A program made the position numbers and the translations under genes. A DNA stretch of 64,000 nucleotides from Pterois miles (Eukaryota > Chordata > Actinopteri > Perciformes > Scorpaenidae): contig CAMQGK010000001.1 in the NCBI GenBank assembly GCA_947000775.1, forward strand, positions 9,123,501-9,187,500, in the 5' to 3' direction. The notes under the pieces are model-generated. The model saw nothing but the letters and a program-made list of their open reading frames with translations. It searched no databases and was not told the origin of the DNA. This document shows, in pieces, positions 1 to 61,479 of the stretch; position 1 is the stretch's first letter, and each line of letters starts with the position of its first letter.

Positions 1-1230
1 GAAGCTGAGCTCTGTTCTGGTGTGTGGTGTTGCAGTAAATCCTGAGGGGAGTTGTTTGCAGAGATTATGCTCGCGACACTGATGCGTCTGTATTTGAAGT
101 TCGGCTGAATAATGTCAGAAACGCTGCGCGGAGCAGGAAATGAGATGCAAATGCTGAAGGACCTGTCAGGTCTGAGAAAGAGGGCGTTTTCCTCTGACAG
201 AGAGAATCCACAGATGAGAGCTATTCTACCATGAGCACCAAGCGAAGGAAACACTGATCGACCGGAAATACACCCTCGAGGTAGGATGGCTGGCGTAGGA
301 CATGACATGCACAGCAGCGCCAGGCGGAGACACACAGCCATCCCACGATTAAGTGTCACACTGACACATCCTCAGCCTCAAATATCGACAGAGGTGGAAG
401 AAGTACTCAAATACTTTCAAGTCAAAGTTAAAATACCTCCGTCTATAACTACTACACTAAAAGTTAAAGTCCTGAATTTAAGTAGCGCGTCTGCACAAAT
501 CTGAGACTGTTTATGGATCTGAAGTGTTTATAATAATAATCAGGTTTTAGTGGAGGTGCATCTGTTTGGGAAGTAGTGAGCATAAAACTGGATAAATGAG
601 ACTTGGATTGTTTGGCACCTTTTGTGAGAGCGTTTGTAAACGGATGCTTTGATATAAACTAGGACAAAAAAGTTATTAAATTCGTGTTTGGTGGATTATT
701 TCTCTGTTGTTCCAATGCTGTCATTGTATCTGACATGGCTGGAGAGCCTGTTTATTTACCTTCACAATGATGTCAAACTTGTTAAGATCATGTATTTGTG
801 GGATGAGCAGCACAGCTGATTATGTGGGTCATGCTCAAGTGAAATTACCCAACATTCTCTGGCGATGCTAAACAGAGTATTATCCTGTTGGTACTGACTG
901 ACCTGCTGTTCTGAGCCCCAGGTGCTGCAGTCGGGCACCACAAGACGACAACACAGGATCACTAAGTGACCGCTTTATTCTGAACAGTCAGCTTTTTAAA
1001 ACCAACACGACTCATGACTATCATGACTGATAATCCACCAGACACTAATTTAATAACTTTTTCATGAATTTAGTTTTGCTGTTGTTAAACACCGCCCCAT
1101 TCACTTCAACTCATCAAGACTCTGATTGTGACAAACATATTTTGCCACAGTTTTTGTTAATGATAGTACCACCAGTTTATCAGAGCACTGGTCCGTGGGT
1201 TCATGTGTACAGGCGGGGTGCAGACTGTAC
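1..1230. other. unassigned DNA, presumably strn3 intron
   Basis: No exon of the striatin propeller is recognisable here. Part of 393-470 resembles the AAGTACTTTTAC-type fish interspersed repeat. The short open frames antisense to strn3 exon 9 are shadows. Confidence 0.6.
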
Positions 1231-20576
<19,346 letters not shown>

Positions 20577-20830
20577 GTTTTTTTTTTTTTTTTTTTGTTT
20601 TGGTATTTTTTTTTTTTTTAGAAAGTAGAAGGAAAGTCCGAGGCAGCAACGGTCCGCTGAAGGATTCCCGCCCCCCTAAAGAAGCCCGGGTCTCCGCTCC
20701 GTGTCTGTCGCGCTGGCTCCGCCGCGGTGTGCGAGGCTGGCTGCCCCCGGAGGGCTGCGGTGAGTGCGGCTGATTGCGGACGCGGTGTTTGTGTGTGGCT
20801 CTAACCGGCCGCCATTACTGCTCTCTCTCT
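20577..20830 (-). promoter_or_regulatory. strn3 5' untranslated region / CpG-rich promoter region
   Basis: On the strn3 strand, 19 A residues and a second A run lie just before C-ATG. Further upstream the DNA is GC- and CpG-rich (GTCGCGCTGGCTCCGCCGCG). This fits a CpG-island promoter with the start site around 20650-20830. No TATA box is seen. Confidence 0.6.
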
Positions 20831-20989
20831 CTCCCTGGATCCGATGATTACGGAGGGAGAACCCAGCTGCGCTGCATGATGGGAAAGATCCATCCTCATT
20901 GTTTTTCCATGTTTTTTTTTCCTGTCATCCACTCTGTAACGTTCACGACACCGGGAGAACGTAGGAATCCAAAGGACCTACCCACCTAC

Positions 20990-22454
20990 CATTAGTGGTG
21001 GAAGTACTCAGATACTTTAATAAAGTACATGTACTAATACCACACTGATTCCAAGGATTAATAACACCAAGAAAAAATACAGTTTTCTGTCTTCTTCAAG
21101 TTAAACATACAATATATGTCTTTAAAAACACAGCCAGCTTTGTAACTCATTGTTAAAACATATTAACTACGTTATATATACTATGCCTCTTATATCCATT
21201 TAATTCATTTTGATCTATTATTAATAATAATACAATTGAAACTCATGAAACAGACACTTTACATAGCCTGTTTACAGCTTTAAAAGCCTTAAAATATTAT
21301 TGATTATAATGATTATTATATTATAAAACATACATATATTGTATCATTCGTTTAATTCTTTATTTTTAATTCTTATTTTCTATATTAATTAATTATTTTT
21401 TTATTTATTTTACTTCTATATTTATCTATACTTATACCTGCTTTTGTGCTGCAACATGTAATATGCTTCTTATATCTATTTAATTAATTTTGATTTACAA
21501 TTATAAATAATACAATAATAATAGTACATTAATTTATATCACACTTTTCATGACACTCAAAGACACTTTACATGGCCTGTTTACCTAACTTTAAAAACCT
21601 TAAAATAAATTAGTAGTATTATTAGAATTTTATAAAATTAAAATTAATGTTAATTATTAATATATTTGTATTAATTTATTTTAATATTTTTTTCTATTAA
21701 TATTAATATATACATGTTATTTATTTTACATCTCTCTTTATCTGTACTGATATTTGCTTTTATTCTGCTACACCGGACTTTCCCCACGTGGGGATCCATA
21801 AAGGTTTATCTCACCTCAGTTAGTAAAGAAGAACAAATAAACCAAACAAATCCAATAAAATCAATGTGTATTATATTCTAGATGTTTTCAAAAAATACAT
21901 TTATGACATTTAATTGTGTGTACCAAGTGTTTCCTGTTGAATGTTAGACTGTATCTAGAAATAAAGTCTCAAAGGATAAAATTAAACATGTTTAGTCTTT
22001 TAGAATAAATTTTAAAAATAGTCGAGATTGAAAGATTTGAAATGAAATGAATGAAAACTTTAAGATAAGATAAGATATGATATTCCTTTATTAGTCCCAC
22101 AGTGGGGAAATTTACACATTACAGCAGGAAAATACAAATAAAATAAATTAGTATATACATAATAGAAAATAGAAAAGAGTAAAGCCAGAAAAAATGTGTC
22201 CATCATATCAATGATATAATTGTACATAAAGTCCTTATTGCACTTGTGTTTCCGGTGAGTTTGTTGTGAATGTTTACATTGTGAATATTTACATCTAGAA
22301 TATAAAATTATATGTTATACAGGCCGCTGTAAATGTCTGTTATCATTGTGATTATTTTACTTTGATCCTGTTTATTTAACATCATGTCATGTGTCATGTA
22401 ACTTGATACACTCAAGCTAATTTAAATTCAAAATGCTGTGTGGAAAAAGATAGG

Positions 22455-22513
<59 letters not shown>

Positions 22514-23080
22514 TGTATAACTTCACCTGCAAGATTAGCTGTACACATTGTAAACACAATTCAGAGCTGCCTATATAATGTATTTTTTTATTTTGGATAT
22601 AAAGATTTGATTAATTTTATTGCAAATGTTTCAATCTCTTCTGTGTTTTTTTCCAAATCAATAAACATATTTAATTGTTTTCTTCAAGGCTTTACGTATT
22701 AGATAAATTCTTACATGTATTCTTATGATATACATTTATTTTACTGCATTTGTTTGGCTTATTTGTTTTCCTTTACTGACTGAGATAAGATTAACATATT
22801 CAGGTGTTGTAGCAGAACAAAAACAGATATAAATACAGATAAATAGAGAAAGTTAAATAAAATAAAAAATAAACAAATGAATTAATAAGAATATCTGCAT
22901 GTTTCATAGTATTTTTGTCTAGTATGATATATCCCTCTATACTGAATATATAATATGAGCTTTTGTTTAGAAATAAAAGAAAGTCTGAGATGTGGGCTGA
23001 GTGCTAAAGCTCTTAGTTACCGTTTGTTCCCTGAACGCACCAGATGAAAGCTTAACTGAGCATGCGTCAGAAATGCTAAC
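20990..23080. other. AT-rich intergenic DNA
   Basis: No exon recognised. Holds a fish AAGTACTTTAATAAAGTAC repeat at about 20998, a diverged duplication (21183-21310 and 21461-21625), a SINE-tail fragment TTCCTTTATTAGTCCCACAG at about 22083, and (AAT)n at 22456-22512. Confidence 0.7.
22456..22512 (+). repeat. (AAT)n microsatellite
   Basis: About 19 uninterrupted AAT units between strn3 and ap4s1. Confidence 0.95.
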
Positions 23081-23089
23081 ATTTCCGGT

Positions 23090-23313
23090 GAGCTCCATAG
23101 CGCAGCTAGCCGAAGCCTCTGGTTTGTTTCACAGTGAATGGACTCTAATGGAGATCTAGTCATCAAGCTGAGTATCTGAAGGCTGTTCACAGACCCCTAA
23201 CTGTTGTTAGAGGAAGCTAGCAGCAGCTAGCAGCAGCTAGCAGCTGGTGTTGTTAGCCTGTGTGGTGATGGGGCTCATTTAGCTACAGTTTAGCTACAAG
23301 CTAATTGCTGCCG
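23090..23313 (+). promoter_or_regulatory. probable ap4s1 promoter-proximal region and 5' non-coding exon
   Basis: The strong donor CCG|GTAAGT at 23313/23314 is the only clear one upstream of the first coding exon. The DNA before it (AGCATGCGTCAG, GCGCAGCTAGCC) is less AT-rich than its surroundings. I infer a 5' untranslated exon ending at 23313 and spliced to 24271. The transcription start is not identifiable by eye. Confidence 0.4.
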
Positions 23314-23704
23314 GTAAGTTTCAGAGCCATTAAGGATATTAACCGAAACGTGGCACCATTTATCGGTCATATAGACGAGCTATACTATATTTAAAACGAG
23401 TTTATTAACGGTTATAAATGATACGATGGGATGTTGCCTTCAGGTGCACCTCGGACACTCCGTGGTGCGTTTACCGGAAGCCGTAAGCTCTCTGCGTATC
23501 AAGTCATCTCTACTGCTGCTCCACCGCAGAAATATTGAACTGTTTAATCCACTACATCTCTTCATTTATTGATTTATATTTGTTTTTTCTTTGCTGATTC
23601 ACATTATTAATACAAAACATAATAAATCAGTAAAATATCTCAAAAGCTCCACATTTACCAGCTGCAACATTTAAGTGTTCAACCCATTAATGCATCAATA
23701 ATTA

Positions 23705-23850
23705 TACTACATTAATATACTGTAGATTGAGTACTTTTACTCTTGGTACTTTAAGTATATTTGATGTTCCTATTTTACTTTTACTTCAGTAAAGTTTTGA
23801 ATGTAGGACCTTTACTTGTAACAAAGTATGTGTACACTGTAGTGCTATTA
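23705..23850 (-). repeat. fish interspersed repeat (AAGTACTTTTAC type)
   Basis: TTGAGTACTTTTACTCTTGG and TACTTTTACTTCAGTAAAGT match, in reverse complement, the repeat at 26818-26960. Confidence 0.6.
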
Positions 23851-24277
23851 TTATTATTATTATATTACTACTAAAGATCTGATTAGTTCTTCTAGACTGT
23901 GTAACTGCTCTGACAGTGAATGCAACATCTTTGTCATATTTTTGGATGTGAAGTCCATTTTGTGTTTTAGATATTTTGTTCAGTAAAAAGCCTGCTGTGG
24001 TTCTATGGATGAAACTAACAGTTATTTTCATGATCGATTCATTGTTTATGTTCTATAAAATGCCAGAAAATGTCAAATTCCTGTGAGGTTTATGTCATCA
24101 AATTGTTCGGTCCGGACACGGTCTGTAAATTACAAGTTTTGACCTCTAAGCGTCTCATATTGTCTCATCTAAATCCATCACTGAGACCTGAAGACGTAGA
24201 AGTATCGCAGTATCTCCAGAGTTGATCTTCCGTGTATGTGACGTGTTTTGTCCGCCTGCTGTCCGTCAGATCGCAGG

Positions 24278-24415
24278 ATGATAAAGTTCGTTCTGATGGT
24301 GAACCGGCAGGGTCAGACCAGACTGTCCAGGTACTACCAGGCGGTGGAGCTGAGCCGGAGGTCGCTGCTGGAGGCCGACGTGGTCCGGTGCTGCCTGAGC
24401 CGCAGGAAAGACCAG
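24278..24415 (+). CDS. ap4s1: ap4s1 coding exon 1
   Basis: ATG at 24278-24280 followed by 46 codons ending LSRRKDQ, then donor CAG|GTACCC. The transcript acceptor is probably GTCAG at 24266-24270. MIKF is the conserved AP-4 sigma start. Confidence 0.94.
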
Positions 24416-26527
24416 GTACCCCTTTGTCCGGCAGGCAGTGAAGTATACACGATGCTTAGTGATTAATCGTAAAAACAGTGGTCAGTGAAATACACGCAGT
24501 GGTGAAAACAGCGGTCAGTGAAGTACGCGCCTTGGTGAAAACAGCGGTCAGTGAAGTACACGCGTTAGTGAAAACAGCGGTCAGTGAAGTACACGCCTTG
24601 GTCAAAACAGCGGTCAGTGAAGTACACGCGGTGGTGAAAACAGCGGTCAGTGAAGTACACGCCTTGGTCAAAACAGCGGTCAGTGAAGTACACGCGGTGG
24701 TGAAAACAGCGGTCAGTGAAGTACACGCGGTGGTGAAAACAGCGGTCAGTGAAGTACACGCGGTGGTGAAAACAGCGGTCAGTGAAGTACACGCGTTGGT
24801 CAAAACAGCGGTCAGTGAAGTACACGCGGTGGTGAAAACAGCGGTCAGTGAAGTACACGCGGTGGTGAAAACAGCGGTCAGTGAAGTACACGCCTTGGTG
24901 AAAACAGTGGTCAGTGAAGTACACGCGGTGGTGAAAACAGCGGTCAGTGAAGTACACGCGGTGGTGAAAACAGCGGTCAGTGAAGTACACGTGGTGGTGA
25001 AAACAGCGGTCAGTGAAGTACATGCGGTGGTGAAAACAGCGGTCAGTGAAGTACACGCGGTGGTGAAAACAGCGGTCTGAAAACAGTGGTCAGTGAAGTA
25101 CACGCGGTGGTGAAAACAGCGGTCAGTGAAGTACACGCGGTGGTGAAAACAGCGGTCAGTGAAGTACACGCGGTGGTGAAAACAGCGGTCTGAAAACAGT
25201 GGTCAGTGAAGTACACGCGGTGGTGAAAACAGCGGTCAGTGAAGTACACGCGGTGGTGAAAACAGCGGTCTGAAAACAGCGGTCAGTGAAGTACACACGG
25301 TGGTGATAACAGCGGTCAGTGAAGTACACATGGTGGTGAAAACAGCGGTCAGTGAAGTACACGCGGTGGTGAAAACAGCGGTCAGTGAAGTACACACGGT
25401 GGTGAAAACAGCGGTCAGTGAAGTACACACGGTGGTGAAAACAGCGGTCAGTGAAGTACACGCGGTGGTGAAAACAGCAGTCAGTGAAGTACACGCGGTG
25501 GTGAAAACAGCGGTCAGTGAAGTACACACGGTGGTGAAAACAGCGGTCAGTGAAGTACACGTGGTGGTGAAAACAGCGGTCTCCTCCTTTAACTGGGCCC
25601 CTCTCTGGTTCCTCCCAGTGTTCCTTTGTGGAGTACAAAGACTTTAAACTGGTTTACCGGCAGTACGCCGCTCTGTACATCGTGGTTGGAGTCACAGACG
25701 GTGAGGTGAGAAACACTGTTCACACCTGTGCTCCGTGTCATGATTTTATTGTTATTAGTAATAATGCAGAATATTGAAACGGTGGTTAAAGTATTGGTTT
25801 GTTTTGGTGTCCACAGAACGAGCTGTCCGTCTACGAGCTGGTTCATAACTTTGTGGAGGTTTTGGATAAATACTTCAGCCGGGTGGTGAGTTCACGCTTC
25901 AGACACTGCTGGGGTTGCAGTCGTTATACAGTATACACAGTATACAGTATATACTACCACTAGTATATAGTACTATATATAATGACAGGTTTAATTTCAG
26001 GAAGGTCAGTCTGTTTTACCATCTGATAACTTTGTGTTCGTTTCTCCCAACAGAGTGAACTGGACGTATCCTTTTAATCTGACCAATCACAGCTGCTCTC
26101 TGTCACTACAACTTCCTGTCGACTTCCTGTCTGTTAGCGTGACTTCCTATCAGTTAGAATGACTGTTAGCACCACTTCCTGGCCATTAGCATTAGCATTA
26201 GCATGACTTTTAGTCAGCAAGACTTCCTGTCCATTCGTGCTAGCACAACTTCCTGTACATTAGCATTAGCATGATTCTCTGTTAGTCAGCACAACTTCCT
26301 GTCCGTTCCTGCTTACGCAACTTCCTGTACATTAGCACGACTTTCTGTCCGATACATAATCGTTTGTGGTTATTTCTTTTACTCGCCGCCGTCTTCAGAT
26401 CATGTTCAACTTGGACCGAGTCCACATCATCCTGGACGAGATGATCCAGAACGGGCACGTCGTGGAGACCAACAAGAGCCGCATCCTCGCGCCGCTCACC
26501 GCCCTCGACAAGATGGCCGACAGCTGA
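24278..26527 (+). CDS. ap4s1: AP-4 complex sigma-1 subunit, complete coding gene
   Basis: AP4S1 is the small sigma chain of the AP-4 adaptor, which sorts cargo such as ATG9A at the trans-Golgi network. Coding exons are 24278-24415, 25619-25705, 25817-25885, 26054-26065 and 26399-26527, totalling 144 codons plus TGA, the length of the human protein. Recognisable blocks are MIKFVLMVNRQGQTRLSRYY, CSFVEYKDFKLVYRQYAALY, IVVGVTDGE/NELSVYELVH, NFVEVLDKYFSRV, SELD and IMFNLDRVHIILDEMIQNGH, ending LDKMADS. The whole chain is one longin-fold clathrin-adaptor small-chain domain. FVEYKDFKLVYRQYAALYIV separates it from sigma-1/2/3. The first coding intron is filled by a 33-bp tandem array. A 12-nt microexon precedes a probable U12-type intron. 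The poly(A) signal AATAAA is at 26637-26642. Confidence 0.96.
24467..25580. repeat. minisatellite, 33-bp unit, in ap4s1 intron
   Basis: About 33 copies of a 33-bp unit built on GTCAGTGAAGTACACGCGGT and GGTGAAAACAGCG, with three shorter GTCTGAAAACAG junctions that break the phase. Frames such as VSEVHAVVKTA are by-products of a unit divisible by 3. It fills the intron between ap4s1 coding exons 1 and 2. Confidence 0.95.
25619..25705 (+). CDS. ap4s1: ap4s1 coding exon 2
   Basis: Acceptor CTCCCAG|TGTTCC, donor GAG|GTGAGA, 29 codons (CSFVEYKDFKLVYRQYAALY then IVVGVTDGE). The acceptor lies just past the last unit of the 33-bp array. Confidence 0.95.
25817..25885 (+). CDS. ap4s1: ap4s1 coding exon 3
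   Basis: Acceptor CCACAG|AACGAG, donor GTG|GTGAGT, 23 codons NELSVYELVHNFVEVLDKYF-SRV. Phase 0 on both sides. Confidence 0.95.
26054..26065 (+). CDS. ap4s1: ap4s1 12-nt microexon (SELD)
   Basis: AGTGAACTGGAC sits between CAACAG and GTATCC and encodes Ser-Glu-Leu-Asp. These are exactly the four residues needed between SRV and IMFNLD in the AP-4 sigma family, so the exon is supported by homology although it is only 12 nt. Confidence 0.9.
26399..26527 (+). CDS. ap4s1: ap4s1 terminal coding exon
   Basis: Acceptor GTCTTCAG|ATCATG, 42 codons and TGA at 26525-26527. Encodes IMFNLDRVHIILDEMIQNGH, VVETNKSRILAPLTALDKMA and DS. Confidence 0.95.
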   Translation: MMFNLDRVHIILDEMIQNGHVVETNKSRILAPLTALDKMADS

Positions 26528-26636
26528 GGCTTTCCAGGAAGTGATGTCACACTGACATCATCAGATGAAGATTAATCGACTCGACTGTAAACTAAAAGGA
26601 ATCCTCGTGACCGTTAACGGTGCCGACGTTCCAGTT

Positions 26637-26642
26637 AATAAA
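26637..26642 (+). terminator. ap4s1 polyadenylation signal
   Basis: AATAAA lies 110 nt after the ap4s1 stop codon and is the first canonical signal downstream on the plus strand. Confidence 0.55.
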
Positions 26643-26817
26643 TTAATCAATCAGGGATCAATCAACATGAACTGTGATGGATTAAAACTGCTGGTTTTAG
26701 ATTTATTATCTCTGCTGTTCTCCAGGACCTTCATCATATTCGAATAATCACATATTTTCTTTTTATTACTCCGAATATTTCATGGCTCTCTAATGACTGA
26801 TACTAATATCAGCAGTG

Positions 26818-26960
26818 ATGAAGTACTTTTCAGTTTACTGCAGTAGAAGTAGTAAAAATGCTCTTACAATTAAAAGTCCTGCATTCAAAAACCTTAGTGA
26901 AGTAAAAATACAATCAGCATAAAATATACTTCAAGTACCAAAAGTAAAAGTACTTCTTGG
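26818..26960 (+). repeat. fish interspersed repeat (AAGTACTTTTAC type)
   Basis: AATTAAAAGTCCTGCATTCA and CCAAAAGTAAAAGTACTTCT, common in teleost genomes. Followed to about 27370 by another fish repeat with GAAGTGACACCAGAGGGTGG and CGCCCCCTGCTGGCTGGAGA. Confidence 0.6.
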
Positions 26961-27835
26961 CTTTTGCAGCCAGAAGTGACACCAGAGGGTGGACATGCTG
27001 GATAAAACATTTAGGAGACCAAAATTAACTTTGAAGTGAAAACACAGTGAAAAGGTTAAAGATAAAAACACTGACGACTCTGACTGGACAACGCCATGGT
27101 AACGACCTGTCAATCAGCAGGTAGCCCCGCCATAAAGCCCCCCTGCTTTCTGGTCTATCTGACTCTAAATGGACCATAATTCACTAAATGAACATCCTGC
27201 TGTACTGAAGAAGACTGAAACTAGAGACTGAGACCAGAAACTGATGTTTCCAGTGTTTACTGAGGTAATCAATCAGAGAGGAGGATCATTTTCTAGAGAC
27301 TCTATAGACCCAGAGGAGTCGCCCCCTGCTGGCTGGAGACAGGATGGAGGTTGAAGCTTCACCTCTCAGACTCGGAGGCTATGATGTGATTAAACCTGAG
27401 TCACAACGTCCCCCACAGATCACAGGACTCCGTCTTTACTTCATACTTTGCAAACATTTTAATGATTTTTTTTTTGGAGCATACACATTTGAAAATATTT
27501 GTTTTACCTCAAACTGCAACTTGAGTTAAATAAATGTTTATAATAATATACAAAGAAAATACAAGAGGGAGAGCAGAGCTTTTTCTCTTCAGATGTGCCT
27601 CGCACACAACCAGTGTTTTTTGTCTCTATAGCTTCATTAAGTAAAAGAAACACCAAAAGCAGTCTGACCTTTGACCTCTACAGCCGGTCAGAAACAACCC
27701 AGAAAACACACACGGAAACAAAAAGCAAGAAAATAAAAACAAGAGGGAAGCAGGATTGTTTGGAGGAGGAGGAACTGAAAACAGAAGCTATGAGTCAAAC
27801 CAGGCACTAAACTGAGGAAGAGGAGGAGGAGGAGG

Positions 27836-27913
<78 letters not shown>
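27836..27913 (+). repeat. (ACGC)n microsatellite
   Basis: About 19 units of GCAC/ACGC, one CpG per unit, just past the putative hectd1 poly(A) signal. Confidence 0.97.
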
Positions 27914-27914
<1 letters not shown>

Positions 27915-27986
27915 GCTGAGGAGGATGAAGATGAAGGAGACAAGGGAAGGAGGCGAGCGATTAAAGGATGTGAGCTTTTCTTTCAT

Positions 27987-27992
27987 TTTATT
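27987..27992 (-). terminator. hectd1 polyadenylation signal
   Basis: TTTATT on the plus strand is AATAAA on the hectd1 strand, 147 nt past the stop codon. A CpG-rich (ACGC)n tract follows about 75 nt further downstream. Confidence 0.5.
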
Positions 27993-28138
27993 CTGCAACA
28001 TAAATCCTCCTCCTCTTCCTCCAGCAGTCAGTCGGTCGGTCGGCTTCCGGCCGAACTGTCAATCACACGGCGAGGTGGCGGTGGCGGCGGCAGCGAGACG
28101 GACTCGAGGAGCATGCTCAGTGCGGCGGAGGGCGGAGG

Positions 28139-54804
<26,666 letters not shown>

Positions 54805-54867
54805 CTGGATGGACAGAGAGATAGGAGGGAGACGGACGGATGGATGTCAGAGACCCGGCAGAGAGAG

Positions 54868-58690
<3,823 letters not shown>

Positions 58691-58859
58691 GTAGAGAAGC
58701 AGCTTACAGTCAGAGCAGCTCCACACTGGACCAGATCACAGCATCATCCTCTATGTGAAATGTTCCTTTAATGAACCGCTCTGGATGCATTTTACCTGAA
58801 TATCGTCTGCTGCATCCAGCACTGAAAACTACCTGACTCCAAAAAGACGGCAGCAATCT

Positions 58860-60700
58860 TGGTCATTTTAATATATTAGACAGAAATATCCCAGACATTT
58901 TGTCACATATTTTCCAGACATTTTCACAAATTTGTTCAGATTTTACTGATTTTGGATTTTTTGAGACATTTTTTATGTATATTTTTTAGACATTTTTCAC
59001 AATTTCTTTCAATTTCAGAAGCTCGACATTGTTCCCATTTTTTTCAAATTTTACTCACATTTTTTGGGTATTTTGCAGACATTTTTCACATATTTTACTC
59101 ATAACTTTCGGATATTATTGACATTTTGGGATATTTTTCTAGAACATTTTTTTTTACATATTTTTCAGACCTTTGTCGAATTTTCTTCATAATCATTTTT
59201 ATTTTCAAATATTTTTCACATATTTTTGAACATTTTTCACATTTTTTTCATATTTTACCAATATTTTTGGGTATTTTTCAGACATTTAAATATTTTTTCA
59301 GATATTTACTAATAATTTTTGGATATTTTTCAAAAACTTTTTATATATCCTGGATATTTTTGAGACATTCAAAAAATATTTTTTATACAATATATTGTAT
59401 ATTATATATATTTTATATTTTTTTCACATATTTTACAAATAATTACGGATATTTTTGAGACATTTTTCCACATACTTTTAGGATAATTTTCACATATTTT
59501 AAAAAATTTCTAAAACATTTTTCACATTTTACTATTAATATTTGGATAATTTTCTCATATTTTATTCTTCGTAATCAAATCACATACGGAAGCATTGAAA
59601 ATGAAAATACATTAAGATATTAGCATATTTAAGTGTATTCACTGCTTACTTGAATTTGTTTATCTGTACATCTTCAGAGCAGCTGCTGGCTTTTATTATA
59701 ATTATTATAGTGAGTGAGAATCTGATCCACCTTAGTAACACATATAATGTACATGTATTAATGTTGCATTGGCGTTGCGTGTTTGGAAAGCGCTGCTTTA
59801 AAGAACAATCTGTCAACGTTTTAAAACTCCACTCGAGGAGGTTTTGGGTCCAGGTGGAGCGATGGGAGAGAAAATTATGAACAGTCACAGAAAATGTCAA
59901 AGCAAAAGTAGAAAATATTTCTGGCAAAGGCAAAAAGCGTCAAAGCCACAAAGAGAAATTAAACTGAGAAACAACAGCTAATCCTGGTGTATGATTTATA
60001 AAATAATCGTGAAAAGAGCTGCTGGTGGCGTCTCTCAGCTCACGGACAGAACTTCAGATGGGAGTAAACAAATGAAACACCAAAGAGAGGAACGAGAGGC
60101 TGACAGGAGGAGGAGAGGAGGAGGGGAGGAAGGTGGTCGTTACTTCCTCTTACTTGTATTTACATCTGACTGGACGCAGACCGTCCACATGACCTGCTGA
60201 CTGATGAGCGTGTGCAAACGTCGGGTCTGATTGGTCGCTTATAGAGTCAGAAATGACTCGACTATGAAACATGACCAATGACATCACTCGACGCCACAGA
60301 AGTGGTCAAACTTGGACAGTAGAAGAAGAATTCAGATGCAGAGTAGAAGCTCTGAACTGTCTGCTTCTGTTCTGCATTGAACTGGTTTCTTTGAGCCATT
60401 TAAAGACTGAATAAATTCAAAGAGGATCTTTTTTTTTTTAGATGGAGGCTGTGCTGATATTCTAAAAATGTCAGATAACCCTCAAGGAAAGGTTGTTCCA
60501 GCCAGCGTCTTTTTACACTACATATTTACTTCAGTGTTGGTTAGCTGCAGTGATTGTGTATCGGGCTCTGTATGCGCCCAAAGCACAGGCGACCCACACA
60601 CAGTACTGTGCCTAAACGCATCTTTCACAGTGTGGCCGGTGGTGACAATCAGGTTTTTTGTCCATTTTTTCTGATACGTTGATTGTCTTTTTATTGTTTC
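58860..60700. other. hectd1 intron, AT-rich
   Basis: 58860-59560 is the reverse-complement form of the GTGAAAAATGTCTG-type degenerate repeat (TTTTTCAGACATTTTTCACA). I see no exon or recognisable element in 59600-60700. Confidence 0.6.
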
Positions 60701-60944
60701 AAATGTACCGTATTTTCCAGACTATAAGGCGCAATCAAAATCCTTAAATTTTCTCAAAAGTCGACAGCGCGTCTTATAATACGGTGCAGCTTATATATGA
60801 ATTCTGGTTGTGCTGACTGACCTCCTCGAACCAATTTTATGTGGTACAGGGCGTCAAAAATCTGTCAAAATGTTTTATCATGAGTTTGGTAAGCTTCGAA
60901 GCTGCACCGCTGGGTGGACTGTAGGAGCATTACGGTAACAGTAG

Positions 60945-61425
60945 TCAGGCGCCTGGCGGAGTAATACTACTGACAGTAGCCAGGCGCCTGGCGGAGTAAT
61001 ACTACTGACAGTAGCCAGGCGCCTGGCGGAGTAATACTACTGACAGTAGCCAGGCGCCTGGCAGAGTAATACTACTGACAGTAGTCAGGCGCCTGGCGGA
61101 GTAATACTACTGACAGTAGCCAGGCGCCTGGTGGAGTAATACTACTGACAGTAGTCAGGCGCCTGGCGGAGTAATACTACTGACAGTAGCCAGGCGCCTG
61201 GTGGAGTAATACTACTGACAGTAGTCAGGCGCCTGGCGGAGTAATACTACTGACAGTAGCCAGGTGGAGTAATACTACTGACAGTAGTCAGGCGCCCGGT
61301 GGAGTAATACTACTGACAGTAGTCAGGCGCCCGGTGGAGTAATACTACTGACAGTAGTCAGGCGCCCGGTGGAGTAATACTACTGACAGTAGTCAGGCGC
61401 CCGGCGGAGTAATACTACTGTTACT
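60945..61425. repeat. minisatellite, 35-bp double-palindrome unit
   Basis: About 14 copies with CAGGCGCCTG and ACTACTGACAGTAGT. The same array, independently sized, is in the copy at 14889-16130. Confidence 0.94.
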
Positions 61426-61479
61426 GTGCTTCGACAGATCGGCACCGTAACATTATCATGTGTGTATCAGGAGCCAAAA

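Noticed and set aside
762..962. Possible striatin exon near 900 on the minus strand (CSTWGSEQQ after CTGCAG)
   Set aside because: It does not match the expected propeller sequence that follows exon 9, so I do not call it.
24456..25647. Apparent repeat proteins (VSEVHAVVKTA and TSLTAVFTTAC types)
   Set aside because: Unit length divisible by three keeps many frames open at once on both strands; it lies in an intron of ap4s1.
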